From Clostridia bacterium (GTDB taxonomy: Bacteria; Bacillota; Clostridia; UMGS1810): 52,009 bases of DNA. A program made the translations under genes and the position numbers. Every line of letters starts with the position of its first letter. The first letter of the stretch is position 1. Under the pieces are notes generated by a model, which made no database searches, was not told where the DNA came from, and was given only the letters and a program-made list of their open reading frames with translations. The DNA lies in the NCBI GenBank assembly GCA_017436905.1, contig JAFSCF010000001.1, positions 1-52,009 on the forward strand. Direction: 5' to 3'. Shown here in pieces: positions 42,183-50,999 of this stretch.

Positions 42183-42211
42183 AGTATATCACATTATTTT
42201 TGAATTGTCAA
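42183..42211 (-). promoter_or_regulatory. Sigma-A promoter of the aroF-tyrA leader
   Basis: TTGACA (42211-42206), 17 bases, TATACT (42188-42183) on the minus strand. The -35 overlaps the stop codon of the upstream MFS gene. Confidence 0.85.
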
Positions 42212-43434
42212 GAACTTTTTCTCCACACCCTAAAAAATAATGGTATGGATATAAGCGGGAACATCATTCCGATTAACATTCCAAGTTTAATACCAAGTTC
42301 TTCAGGAGCAACAGAAAAACTGCTTGCAAGTTCAATTATATAGGGGTTTGCAATTGCGATGTCTGTAATAATGCCAACCAATTGCGGTGCAACCGATGCA
42401 CCTAAATCTCCTCCCGAAGCCATCATTGCATATATAAAAACACCCCCCTGAGGAAAACGGTCTGACGCCATAACAAGACTTCCTGGCCAGAGCATTGATG
42501 TGCAAAATCCGGTAAGTGCACAAGCAATAAGCCCGATTAACGGAACTGTTGCAATGCTCGCCGTAAGATAGCAGAGCGTAGTGCCTACAGAACACAGCAA
42601 TAGCACACGTTCAATGCTTTTTCCGTATTTGGAATACAATGTTCTTCCAAGTCCAAGCATTACTGCAAAAAGTGCAACTCCAAATATATCGCCCCATACT
42701 TTGACAATACCAAACGCCTGCTCCAGATAACTTGAACTCCATTGCGCCATAGTACATTCTGCTGCACCGCCCAAAAATATTGCGGCAACGCATAACCAAA
42801 GTCCCTTATTCTTTAATAATTTAAGCACGCCTGACGCTTTTTCAGGAGTACCAATATCAGGGATTTCCACTCCATTATACATAACTATTCCAAATATCGG
42901 TATAACAATAAACAAAGCAGTAATGAATTGCCAGTTGTCTGTACCGAAAGCAAGTAAAAACAGCGTGCTTATAATTACAACCCCAACAGTGCCCCATGCA
43001 TATACCGAGTGTAGTTTGCTCATTTCTCTGTCGGGCTCTTTGCAGGGTATTGAAGCAAAAACCGGACTCAGCAACACTTCACCCAAGCCTGCCGATGCAG
43101 AAAACACAATTGTACCAATTACAAGACCTGCATATACATCTTGCGGAAACAACACAGGCCATACAGCATAAATCAAAAGACCTACTCCTGTGAGATACGG
43201 CATTGATTTGACGGTTTTTGAAATATTAAATCTGTGAGAAAAAAACGAAAACGCAAGGTCTATTATAAGTTGGGTAAAAAAGCTTATAAGTATAAGTAAG
43301 CCTAATAAAGAATACGATATTCCATACATAGAACGGAATGTTAAAAACAAAAGAGGAGGTAGATTTCCGACTACTGACATAGATAAATTGCCAGAATAAC
43401 AGGCCAGTTTTAATCTTGTATATTTTTTGTCCAT
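42208..43434 (-). CDS. MFS transporter
   Basis: A 408-aa major facilitator protein with about 12 hydrophobic segments, split by a cytoplasmic loop near residue 200 (IPDIGTPEKASGVLKLLKNK). The N-terminal half has SASAGLGEVLLSPVFASIP near 115; the C-terminal half has GFCTSMLWPGSLVMASDRFP near 306. The second pattern resembles FucP-like sugar:proton symporters, but the substrate is not predictable. CGGAGG precedes the ATG. It lies 23 bases after the LtaS-like gene and is probably co-transcribed with it. Confidence 0.85.
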   Translation of the reverse strand: MDKKYTRLKLACYSGNLSMSVVGNLPPLLFLTFRSMYGISYSLLGLLILISFFTQLIIDLAFSFFSHRFNISKTVKSMPYLTGVGLLIYAVWPVLFPQDVYAGLVIGTIVFSASAGLGEVLLSPVFASIPCKEPDREMSKLHSVYAWGTVGVVIISTLFLLAFGTDNWQFITALFIVIPIFGIVMYNGVEIPDIGTPEKASGVLKLLKNKGLWLCVAAIFLGGAAECTMAQWSSSYLEQAFGIVKVWGDIFGVALFAVMLGLGRTLYSKYGKSIERVLLLCSVGTTLCYLTASIATVPLIGLIACALTGFCTSMLWPGSLVMASDRFPQGGVFIYAMMASGGDLGASVAPQLVGIITDIAIANPYIIELASSFSVAPEELGIKLGMLIGMMFPLISIPLFFRVWRKSS

Positions 43435-43457
43435 AGTTATAACCTCCGTAGTTAAAA

Positions 43458-45332
43458 TTACTCAGTTACTTCATCTACCCCGCTGTTTTTTACATAATAC
43501 TCTACACATTTTTGTCTGCGAAGCGTTTCTTTGTCTTCCAATTCTCTTTTTAATACATACTGACCGTCAACCTCTACATACACAGGGTTAATAACGCAAT
43601 GTTTCTTTTTAACATCAGAAAGATAATTCATATATGCAGAGCCTTTAAGACCAACATAGTCAAAATATTCGTTCATTAAAAACATTGGCGAGATTGTGTT
43701 ACCCTCTCCTTTAAAATCTCTGCGGAGCGCTCTTTTGGCAGCATCATTAGCGTAGAAAACATAGCGTGTTTCATAATAATTTTCGCCGCCATCGGTGGTA
43801 TCAAGATTTAAGTTGATGCCGAGCATTTTGTATACTTCGTTTTCACCGCCCAGCCGTGGATTATGGTCACCGAACAAAGTTAAAACTATAGGCTCTTTCT
43901 GATTATCAATATAGTCACGCAATTTTTGCAGTGCAATATCTGTTTTGTAAATGCCGTCGAAATAATTGTTAATCATATTATATTCTTCAGCAGTATAGTC
44001 GTCTTTACGCATAAGATATTCCATATCTGCCTTATCTTCTGTAGGATACGGACCGTGATTCTGATATGTAACACTGAAATTAAAATATTTCTCGTCATTT
44101 GCAACAGCGTTTTCAAAACCTTCTATAATATAATCAAAGAAGTCATAATCACTTATATAGTCGTGATATCTGGGGGTTTTCAGCATATCGTCAGGTATAG
44201 CTTCGTACTTGTTTTCGTGATAGTCAAAACTGTCAAAGCCAAAATACTTGTTCATATTCTTACGGTTATAAAACCATCCAAAACACGGATGCATAGCATC
44301 AACACTATATCCCTGTGATTTAAAATACCATATATACGACGGTGTGTCTTTCTGCGAAAAATGCATATCGCTGTAGCCCGTTAAATACTGGCGCTCTGTA
44401 TAAATAGTGCTGGCAGCAAATATATCAGTATACAAGTTTCCTCTGTATGCGTCTGCCTCTAAAGCGTGGTAATTAGCATACGGGTCATTTGTAAATTCAA
44501 CACCTTCAAACTTGCTGAAATCGTTATATGCCTCAAGCATAATGCTTATCATATGTACTTTTTTTCGTTTCGGGATATTCATATCCTGATATTTACTAAG
44601 AATAGACTCTGCCTCTTCTGCATTATATCCCTCAGGTGGTGATACAAAAGCATCGGGTATACTCTCTATAAACGAGTATATAACACCTCTGGACATCGCC
44701 TGATTTCCTGCTTTATACTCCGAGCCGAACAACGGATGCCACAGACTGTTATAAAGGTCTTTATTATTAAAATAAAACGAATTACACGAGGTAACCAAAA
44801 TTGCAACAGCACACAATGCACCGCCAAACCGAGCAAAGCCGTGTTTGATTTTCGGTTTGATATTAAAATAGCAAAAAAATGTTCCAATCAATATGCATAT
44901 CACAACACATATTGATACAGCGTCAAGATAAAGAATATAATTCTCAGCCATTTCCTTGGCTTCGCTCATAAGCAAAACATCTTCAAAAATAAGCGGATCA
45001 TCACGGAACACCATTTTAAATCTGTTTACTTCTGCCACGATAAACGATATAACACCCGTTATCATAAAACTTATCCATACAGTATTGGTTAAACAATAAA
45101 CCAGTGCCATTAAGCAGAACAACGGCAGAACATTAAGAAAGAAAATCCTTAAATCCGCAATAAGTATACCTATAAGCAGCAAATCGCAAGTAATGGTGGT
45201 AAGCACCATCATACAAATACCTAAAAGCATGCTGAGAACCATAAGTATACCTATGGTCTGTGCGCATTTTTTTAGCGGTTGATTGCTTATCGGTATATGA
45301 TATTTAGTTAAATTTGCTTTTAAATTTATCAT
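43458..45332 (-). CDS. LtaS-like sulfatase-domain membrane protein
   Basis: A 624-aa protein with five N-terminal membrane helices (to about residue 190) and an extracellular alkaline-phosphatase/sulfatase domain. STIYTERQYLTG aligns with the LtaS-family nucleophile motif T..(T/S)E...LTG. IMLEAYND supplies the first metal Glu and FGDHNPRLGG the C-terminal metal site. Likely transfers glycerol-phosphate or phosphoethanolamine-type groups to a wall or lipid polymer; which one is not clear. The ATG at 45332 follows AAGGAG; an earlier start would run into the tRNA gene. Confidence 0.85.
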   Translation of the reverse strand: MINLKANLTKYHIPISNQPLKKCAQTIGILMVLSMLLGICMMVLTTITCDLLLIGILIADLRIFFLNVLPLFCLMALVYCLTNTVWISFMITGVISFIVAEVNRFKMVFRDDPLIFEDVLLMSEAKEMAENYILYLDAVSICVVICILIGTFFCYFNIKPKIKHGFARFGGALCAVAILVTSCNSFYFNNKDLYNSLWHPLFGSEYKAGNQAMSRGVIYSFIESIPDAFVSPPEGYNAEEAESILSKYQDMNIPKRKKVHMISIMLEAYNDFSKFEGVEFTNDPYANYHALEADAYRGNLYTDIFAASTIYTERQYLTGYSDMHFSQKDTPSYIWYFKSQGYSVDAMHPCFGWFYNRKNMNKYFGFDSFDYHENKYEAIPDDMLKTPRYHDYISDYDFFDYIIEGFENAVANDEKYFNFSVTYQNHGPYPTEDKADMEYLMRKDDYTAEEYNMINNYFDGIYKTDIALQKLRDYIDNQKEPIVLTLFGDHNPRLGGENEVYKMLGINLNLDTTDGGENYYETRYVFYANDAAKRALRRDFKGEGNTISPMFLMNEYFDYVGLKGSAYMNYLSDVKKKHCVINPVYVEVDGQYVLKRELEDKETLRRQKCVEYYVKNSGVDEVTE

Positions 45333-45362
45333 ATATATCTCCTTAAAACAGGTACAAAAAAA

Positions 45363-45434
45363 CACCCTCTATGTGAATCGAACACATGACTAGCCCTTAG
45401 GAGGGGCTTGTTATATCCACTTAACTAAGAGGGC
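45363..45434 (-). tRNA. tRNA-Arg (anticodon CCT)
   Basis: A complete 72-base cloverleaf on minus: acceptor GCCCTCT/AGAGGGT, D-arm, anticodon stem AGCCC/GGGCT with loop CTCCTAA (CCT, reads AGG), T-arm with GTTCGATTC. Discriminator G; 3' CCA not encoded. Only 30 bases before the LtaS-like gene, so the two may share a transcript. Confidence 0.96.
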
Positions 45435-45443
45435 ATGCTAAGT

Positions 45444-45472
45444 ATTATAACACAAAATTTCAGTAATGTGAA
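45444..45472 (-). promoter_or_regulatory. Sigma-A promoter of tRNA-Arg (and perhaps the LtaS-like gene)
   Basis: TTCACA (45472-45467), 17 bases, TATAAT (45449-45444) on the minus strand, 9 bases before the mature tRNA 5' end. Confidence 0.75.
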
Positions 45473-45570
45473 GAGTTTTTTTGTTTTTTTTACAAATTAT
45501 TACTTTGTAACCTTTTTAGTACGTTATGCATATAATTAATATGGCATTGATTTTGAAAAGGAGGGTTATT

Positions 45571-45978
45571 ATGCCAAACGCCAAGATATCACAAAACAGC
45601 GGGACCGGATACTTGAAAGTAATGGTAACTGCTGCAGATAATGCGTTACCTATCGAAGGGGCAACAGTAACCGTAACTACTGTTACCGGAGGTAATACAA
45701 CACTACTTAACAAGCAGTCTACAAACCGTTCGGGAGAAACAGAGCGCATAGAACTCCCCACACCACCAAAAGAACTTTCACTAACTCCCGGCAACAGTAA
45801 TACATATGCAAAATACAATATACGTGTGGACTTTCCGGGATATTATACAGTTGAAAACATTGATGTGCCTGTATTTGACGGGCAGGTTTCCATGCAACCG
45901 ACACAGATGATTCCACTGCCTCTAAATGAACAAAGTGGCAAAAAAGTGACAGTTTATGAAGACCAGATTGAATTATAG
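45571..45978 (+). CDS. Small protein with carboxypeptidase-regulatory-like beta domain
   Basis: A 135-aa protein without a signal peptide. Residues 12-110 look like a Cna-B/CarboxypepD_reg-type beta-sandwich: GYLKVMVTAADNALPIEGAT, then a Thr/Val-rich strand, TNRSGETERIELPTPP, YNIRVDFPGYYTVENIDVPVF. The family is often a binding or stalk module. It is followed 11 bases later by the SpoIID-like gene and has a strong AAGGAGG. Because all three genes of the cassette lack signal peptides, a mother-cell/spore location is possible but unproven. Confidence 0.7.
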   Translation: MPNAKISQNSGTGYLKVMVTAADNALPIEGATVTVTTVTGGNTTLLNKQSTNRSGETERIELPTPPKELSLTPGNSNTYAKYNIRVDFPGYYTVENIDVPVFDGQVSMQPTQMIPLPLNEQSGKKVTVYEDQIEL

Positions 45979-45989
45979 GAGGCGATTAT

Positions 45990-47387
45990 ATGCCATTGAC
46001 ACCCGTTATACCTGAGACAATCACGGTGCATCTAGCAGGACCTGACACACCTGCAGAAAATGTGACGGTTTCATTCCCTGATTACATAAAAAACGTTGCT
46101 TCAAGCGAGATTTACCCCACATGGCCCGAAAGTGCATTGCGCGCAAACATATATGCCATCATAACATATGCACTTAACCGTGTATATACAGAATGGTACC
46201 GTTCACGCGGGTATAATTTCGACATTACAAATTCCACAGCTTACGACCAGGCTTTCTCGCCCGGCAGAGATATATTCGAGAACATCAGTCAGATAGTAGA
46301 TGAAATTTTTAACGACTACGTGCGTATGCAAGGCTCTGTTGAGCCATACTTTACGCAGTTTTGCAACGGTACTACAGTAACCTGCCCGGGACTTTCGCAA
46401 TGGGGTACTGTAACGTTGGCAAACCAGGGATTAACCCCATATGACATTCTGCGCAACTACTACGGCGATAATATTGAAATAGTACAGAATGCACCCATTG
46501 CTGAAATTCAGGAATCGTATCCGGGAACGCCCCTTAGAGTCGGTGACGTTAATAACGAAGTAAAACTAATTCAGGTACGCCTTAACAGAATTTCTAAAAA
46601 CTGGCCTCTGATACCTAAAATTAATACGCCTGACGGAACTTTTGATCGTGATACATACAATGCTGTACGAAGGTTTCAGGAAATATTTAATTTGGATTCC
46701 GACGGCGTAGTAGGTAAAGCAACATGGTATAGAATTTTATATGTATATAATTCTGTTAAGCGTCTTTCTGAACTTGACTCCGAAGGATTACAATTCAGCG
46801 AAATCTCACAACAGTTCGGAAACGCATTAAGAGTGGGCGACAGAGGCTCATATATTGAATATCTACAATACCTTTTAAGCATTATAGGCGATTTTAACGA
46901 CAGTATTCCTCCGGTTGAAATAGACGGCATATACGGTTCGGCAACAGAGGCGGCAGTAACTGCATTCCAGCGTGAATATGGTTTAACACCCGATGGCATT
47001 GTAGGCGAGCAGACGTGGAACGAATTAATTAATGTTTTTGACGGAATTGTAGACTCTATCCCGCAGGAATACTGGGGCGACAGAGCTGAGCCCTATCCTA
47101 ATATGCGTTTACTGCTCGGTATGAGCGGTCCGTCTGTAAGCGAAATTCAAACATATCTTTCTACTATTGCAGATGTTTACCCTTCTATCCCAAAAACAAG
47201 TGTTACTGGATATTTCGGTGAACAAACACAAAATGCCGTTGCGGCATTTCAAAGATTTGCCGGCTTAGATGAAACAGGCATCGTAAATGCACCTACATGG
47301 GCAGAAGCCGCAAGATTATATTCTGATATTTTAGATGGACGCGAAAAAGCAACGGGACAATTTCCAGGCGGAAGCGTTGGCGAATAA
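45990..47387 (+). CDS. SpoIID-like protein with three peptidoglycan-binding domains
   Basis: A 465-aa protein. Residues about 28-165 resemble the SpoIID/LytB domain: DYIKNVASSEIYPTWPESALRAN, ITYALNRVY, FDITNSTAYDQAF and GLSQWGTVTLANQGLTPYDILRNYYG (134-159; GLSQWG = SpoIID GMSQWG). Three PG_binding_1 modules follow (about 180-255, 285-355, 375-450), each with a DG(I/T)(Y/F)G...AV..FQ...GL..DGIVG...W pattern. SpoIID is a lytic transglycosylase of engulfment; here the residue aligned with its catalytic Glu is Ser, with Glu one position earlier. GAGG precedes the ATG; no signal peptide. Confidence 0.8.
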   Translation: MPLTPVIPETITVHLAGPDTPAENVTVSFPDYIKNVASSEIYPTWPESALRANIYAIITYALNRVYTEWYRSRGYNFDITNSTAYDQAFSPGRDIFENISQIVDEIFNDYVRMQGSVEPYFTQFCNGTTVTCPGLSQWGTVTLANQGLTPYDILRNYYGDNIEIVQNAPIAEIQESYPGTPLRVGDVNNEVKLIQVRLNRISKNWPLIPKINTPDGTFDRDTYNAVRRFQEIFNLDSDGVVGKATWYRILYVYNSVKRLSELDSEGLQFSEISQQFGNALRVGDRGSYIEYLQYLLSIIGDFNDSIPPVEIDGIYGSATEAAVTAFQREYGLTPDGIVGEQTWNELINVFDGIVDSIPQEYWGDRAEPYPNMRLLLGMSGPSVSEIQTYLSTIADVYPSIPKTSVTGYFGEQTQNAVAAFQRFAGLDETGIVNAPTWAEAARLYSDILDGREKATGQFPGGSVGE

Positions 47388-47400
47388 AGGAGGAATATAG

Positions 47401-47955
47401 ATGGCAACCTTAACATCTCAACCATACTTACGCACTAAAACTGATCATTTAGATGACAGAACGAATACATTTCAGTTGCAGAAATTTTTACAGAAGATTT
47501 CGGAAAACGATAATGATATTCCGTTTTTGAACACAGACGGAATTTATGGTGATGAAACAACTGAAGCGGTAAGAAAGTATCAGGAAAAATACAATCTGCC
47601 GCAAACAGGTTTAGCAGATTTTGAAACATGGGAATCTATATATGAACTATACCGCGATTTAATGGAATTAACAGAAGAGGCTTTACCCCTTCATATATAT
47701 CCAACAGAAATAATAACTATAAAACAAGGTGATAACGGGGATGCGGTTATTATAATTCAACTTTTGTTAAACAGTTTTGCAGACAGATACGCTAACCTTA
47801 ATAAAGTAAGAATTAACGGTCAGTATACAAACGAAACCGCAGATGCAGTAAGAAATTTTCAAAATTTATCATTACTTGAACCAACTGGCGAGGTAAACCG
47901 CCCGACATGGAACGAAATGGTGAAACTCTACAGAGCATTTTTAGTAAATGAATAA
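47401..47955 (+). CDS. Protein with two peptidoglycan-binding domains
   Basis: A 184-aa protein made of two PG_binding_1 modules (about 15-80 and 100-178), with DGIYGDETTEAVRKYQEKYNL near 43 and NGQYTNETADAVRNFQNLSLL near 140. The modules resemble those of the preceding gene, suggesting origin by duplication of part of it. No catalytic domain and no signal peptide. GGAGG precedes the ATG. Last gene of the cassette, closed by a strong terminator. Confidence 0.8.
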   Translation: MATLTSQPYLRTKTDHLDDRTNTFQLQKFLQKISENDNDIPFLNTDGIYGDETTEAVRKYQEKYNLPQTGLADFETWESIYELYRDLMELTEEALPLHIYPTEIITIKQGDNGDAVIIIQLLLNSFADRYANLNKVRINGQYTNETADAVRNFQNLSLLEPTGEVNRPTWNEMVKLYRAFLVNE

Positions 47956-47960
47956 AATAT

Positions 47961-47989
47961 AAAAGACGATTACTATGTAATCGTCTTTT
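47961..47989 (+). terminator. Terminator of the SpoIID-like cassette
   Basis: A perfect 13-bp stem AAAAGACGATTAC/GTAATCGTCTTTT with a 3-base loop, followed by AGTTTTTTTG. It lies 6 bases after the stop codon. Confidence 0.9.
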
Positions 47990-48037
47990 AGTTTTTTTGA
48001 CATTTTCAATGGCTCATTTTTATGTATATTTGAGTAA

Positions 48038-48874
48038 TTATTTTTTAATTTTAGTGATTTTCAAAAATTCTTTTGGTGTAATTCCCGTGTACTGTTTGAA
48101 AAGCCTGTATCCATAAGAAACATCATCTATCCCTACTCTTTTGCATGCCTCTTTAAAAGAAAACATATCTTTATGTATCATATCGCATATACGTTTTACC
48201 TTTTCGGAATTTATATAGTGCTTGATCGTAACTCCTCTTGCTTTTTTAAAAGACGCATTTATATAATTCGGTGACTTACACAATTTTGAAGCAATAATGT
48301 CAAGAGTAATTGTTCTGTCAATATTATCATCTATATATTCTGCAACTCTCTTGCTTATTTTTTCATTAGCGTAATTTTTTAATTTTGTTTTATTTCTGGC
48401 ATATTCATCAATTCGCGACATAATTGAACAAAATCTCAACGAACAAGCAAGTTCATTTTCGCCGTTTGCCGATAAATTGGATATATAATTCAAATCCTTC
48501 ATTATTTGTTCAGTATATTCACAAGGCGGTATTACAAAAGGCAAAATAACGCCGTCATTTTCAGTTACCAAGAAATCTTCTTCTATAATTTCAAAAGAAT
48601 AATTAAATTCTGCCTGAACCGTGATATGCGAATGTTCGCATCCTTTAGATGATGACAGTTTAATAGGAAGATGTCTGAAAAGAATAAGTACACTTCCTTC
48701 TTGTACTTCTGTCTTTTCATCATACAATTCCATAATAAGCGTTCCTTTTGTAATATATGCAATTTCAAAACTCTCATTAAGCGTTCCATAATTCCACTCA
48801 ATTTTATCAGTATAAAACCGATGCGAAAACCCAATATCAGGTATAGAATCAAACTTTAAAAAACCCGCATACAT
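48038..48874 (-). CDS. AraC-family transcriptional regulator
   Basis: A 278-aa regulator: N-terminal cupin-like sensory domain (about 1-110, with EIAYITKGTLIMEL), and two C-terminal helix-turn-helices (about 180-275, with LDIIASKLCKSPNYINASFK and VSYGYRLFKQYTGITPKEF). It is divergent from the duplicated gene pair, with 120 bases between starts, so it most likely controls them. Such regulators often sense sugars, but the ligand is unknown here. Confidence 0.88.
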   Translation of the reverse strand: MYAGFLKFDSIPDIGFSHRFYTDKIEWNYGTLNESFEIAYITKGTLIMELYDEKTEVQEGSVLILFRHLPIKLSSSKGCEHSHITVQAEFNYSFEIIEEDFLVTENDGVILPFVIPPCEYTEQIMKDLNYISNLSANGENELACSLRFCSIMSRIDEYARNKTKLKNYANEKISKRVAEYIDDNIDRTITLDIIASKLCKSPNYINASFKKARGVTIKHYINSEKVKRICDMIHKDMFSFKEACKRVGIDDVSYGYRLFKQYTGITPKEFLKITKIKK

Positions 48875-48895
48875 ATTTTCATCTCCTCTATACCT

Positions 48896-48924
48896 ATTTT
48901 ATCAAAAAACAGTTGTTTTGTCCA
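48896..48924 (-). promoter_or_regulatory. Sigma-A promoter of the AraC-family gene
   Basis: TGGACA (48924-48919), 17 bases, TAAAAT (48901-48896) on the minus strand. Confidence 0.6.
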
Positions 48925-48943
48925 CTATAAGTTGCTTTTTACA

Positions 48944-48972
48944 TTGAACAACACAATAAATTTTGATACTAT
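48944..48972 (+). promoter_or_regulatory. Promoter of duplicated gene copy 1
   Basis: TTGAAC (48944-48949), 17 bases, TACTAT (48967-48972). The -10 and the bases up to the ATG closely resemble the region before copy 2, so the promoter was part of the duplicated unit. Confidence 0.6.
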
Positions 48973-48994
48973 CCAATCAAAGGAGTGATCTTAT

Positions 48995-49927
48995 ATGAAT
49001 AAAAAAGCTTATTTTTACATTGACGACACTATATGGGCATTACGAGACATTACACGCATGCTCCCTGAGTCTATGTTTGACACACCGTTTTTCAATATGC
49101 TTAAAACTGCACACGAAAAATACGGTCTTAAAGTACAATTGAATTTATTTTACAGAACCGACTCTTTCTACGGAAATGACGATTTCTGCCTTGCAGATGT
49201 AACCGATGCTTACAAAAGCGAATGGGAAGCAAATTCCGACTGGCTTAAACTTGCATTCCACGCAAAGGAAGAATTTCCTGATTATCCACATATCAATGCA
49301 AAATACGATGATTTAAAAGCACAGTATCAAGCAGTAGAAAGAGAAGTTTTTCGTTTTGCAGGTAAAAATACGTTTACATATGCAACTTGTGCACACTGGT
49401 TGCCGGTAAGTAAAGAAGGGGTAAAGGCACTTTACGATTGCGGTGTAAGAATTATGGATTCTACAGTAGGGTATACTTTTGATTTGGAAGAATACCCTGA
49501 ACGTGCAATTCCGGGTCAGGATTCGCGAATTCTTAACAATCGTACACCCGAAGCACGTTTAAGAGCGATGACCCCCGTTCCACAGAATCAATTCCACTCC
49601 CTTTGTTCTTACAACAATTTATCCGTTGAACAGTACAATGAAACTGCCGGCAACTTAAAATATATTACTGATGAAGAAACAAAAATGAAGTTTAAATGTT
49701 TTGGTGGTTTGTTTACATGTATCAACAATCTTGATATGAAGGGCGTTGAAGAAAGTATCGGAAAACAAATCGGCAACGAATACATTGGTATGGTTATTCA
49801 CGAACAGTATTTTTACAAAGATTATTTTAATTATCACCCTGACTATGCTGAAAAAATCTACAAAATGAGCGAATTATTATCAAGTAACGGATATGAATTC
49901 TTTTTTATGGAAGAATTGGTTAAATAA
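48995..49927 (+). CDS. Duplicated protein of unknown function, copy 1 (possible NodB-like deacetylase fold)
   Basis: A 310-aa cytoplasmic protein, no signal peptide. I do not recognise a named family. It shows features reminiscent of NodB-type polysaccharide deacetylases: an early Asp pair (YFYIDDT, 7-13), a mid-domain His pair (FHAKEEFPDYPH near 89), a Cys/His/Trp stretch (CAHW near 132), and a C-terminal strand-loop (VIHEQYFY, then GYEFFFMEELVK). AAGGAGTGAT precedes the ATG. About two thirds identical to copy 2, highest in the first 110 residues. Faces the AraC-type regulator. Confidence 0.75.
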   Translation: MNKKAYFYIDDTIWALRDITRMLPESMFDTPFFNMLKTAHEKYGLKVQLNLFYRTDSFYGNDDFCLADVTDAYKSEWEANSDWLKLAFHAKEEFPDYPHINAKYDDLKAQYQAVEREVFRFAGKNTFTYATCAHWLPVSKEGVKALYDCGVRIMDSTVGYTFDLEEYPERAIPGQDSRILNNRTPEARLRAMTPVPQNQFHSLCSYNNLSVEQYNETAGNLKYITDEETKMKFKCFGGLFTCINNLDMKGVEESIGKQIGNEYIGMVIHEQYFYKDYFNYHPDYAEKIYKMSELLSSNGYEFFFMEELVK

Positions 49928-50022
49928 TATGATGACACACTAAAATGAATTAGACATACCATTTGAAAATATGTATAAATCAACACTTTTTATGTTAATT
50001 TGCATAACTGTTTTTTTATTTA

Positions 50023-50051
50023 TTGACTATATAATTTCATTTTGGTATTAT
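50023..50051 (+). promoter_or_regulatory. Promoter of duplicated gene copy 2
   Basis: TTGACT (50023-50028), 17 bases, TATTAT (50046-50051). The -10 through ribosome site parallels that of copy 1; the -35 regions differ. Confidence 0.6.
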
Positions 50052-50072
50052 CTAATTCAAGGAGTGATTCAC

Positions 50073-50999
50073 ATGAGCAAAAAGGCTTATTTTTATATTG
50101 ACGACACAATCTGGGCATTAAGAGATATTACACGTCTGCGTCCTCAATCTATGTTTGACACACCGTTTTTCAATATGCTTAAAACTGCACACGAAAAATA
50201 TGGTACAAAGGTACAGTTAAACTTATTTTACAAGACTTCTTATTTCTACGGAAACGACGATTTCTGCCTTGCAGATGTAACCGATGCTTACAAAAGCGAA
50301 TGGGAAGCAAATTCCGACTGGCTTAAAATGGCTTTCCACGCTAAAGAGGAATTTCCTGATTATCCTCACATTAATACAAAATACGAAGATATGAAGTCAC
50401 AATTTAAAGCAGTTGAAAACGAAGTTATTCGTTTTGCAGGTGAAAAGTCATTAACATATGCTATCTGCCCTCACTGGAATGCAGTAAGTAAAGAGGGAGT
50501 CAGAGCGTTACACGACTGCGGAGTAAAACTTTTGGTTGCAACTAGAGGATATACTTTTGAGTTTGAAGAATATCAAAATTTAGTTAGCCCCGGTATTCAC
50601 GGGCGTATTTTTTTCAACCGTCAACCAGAAACACGTTTAAGGTCTGATTCACCCACACCTGAAAAACCATATCTGTCTTTATGTGCCTATAATCACGTAT
50701 CGCTGGAACAGTACGACAAAATACACGGTACGCTTGATTATTTAAAAGATGAAGAAACAGGTATGTGTTTCAAAAGTTACGCATCTCTTTGCCTTAATAG
50801 ACTTCTATTTGAAAATGTTGAAAAAGTTATAAACAATTCCTTAGGTAACGAATTTATAGGCGTTGGCAACCATGAACAATATTTCTACAGCGACTATTTT
50901 AACTATCAGCCCGACTATGCTGAAAAAATCTATAAAATGAGTGAAATATTATCACAAAACGGATATGAATTCCTTTTCATCGAAGATTTAGTTAAATAA
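50073..50999 (+). CDS. Duplicated protein of unknown function, copy 2 (possible NodB-like deacetylase fold)
   Basis: A 308-aa paralogue of the preceding gene, starting MSKKAYFYIDDTIWALRD. The ATG at 50073 follows AAGGAGTGAT; the longer reading from 49971 would translate the duplicated promoter region. It keeps the Asp pair, FHAKEEFPDYPH and the NHEQYFYSDYFN region, with CPHW replacing CAHW. Residues about 165-260 diverge strongly from copy 1, suggesting different substrates or partners. Two DNA blocks of 53 and 72 bases are identical between copies, so the duplication is recent or has been partly homogenised. Confidence 0.75.
   Translation: MSKKAYFYIDDTIWALRDITRLRPQSMFDTPFFNMLKTAHEKYGTKVQLNLFYKTSYFYGNDDFCLADVTDAYKSEWEANSDWLKMAFHAKEEFPDYPHINTKYEDMKSQFKAVENEVIRFAGEKSLTYAICPHWNAVSKEGVRALHDCGVKLLVATRGYTFEFEEYQNLVSPGIHGRIFFNRQPETRLRSDSPTPEKPYLSLCAYNHVSLEQYDKIHGTLDYLKDEETGMCFKSYASLCLNRLLFENVEKVINNSLGNEFIGVGNHEQYFYSDYFNYQPDYAEKIYKMSEILSQNGYEFLFIEDLVK

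Noticed and set aside
41982..42207. Shadow reading frame on the plus strand across the aroF leader (41996-42343)
   Set aside because: It has no ribosome site, crosses the attenuator and the MFS gene end, and is antisense to a region whose minus-strand signals are complete.
45543..45560. Possible sigma-E promoter (CATATAAT near 45528) before the SpoIID-like cassette
   Set aside because: The -10-like element fits, but nothing at the right distance resembles a sigma-E -35, and a sigma-A reading was equally poor.
49971..50072. 34-residue hydrophobic N-terminal extension of duplicated copy 2
   Set aside because: It would translate the duplicated promoter and ribosome-site region. The ATG at 50073 has the same AAGGAGTGAT site as copy 1.
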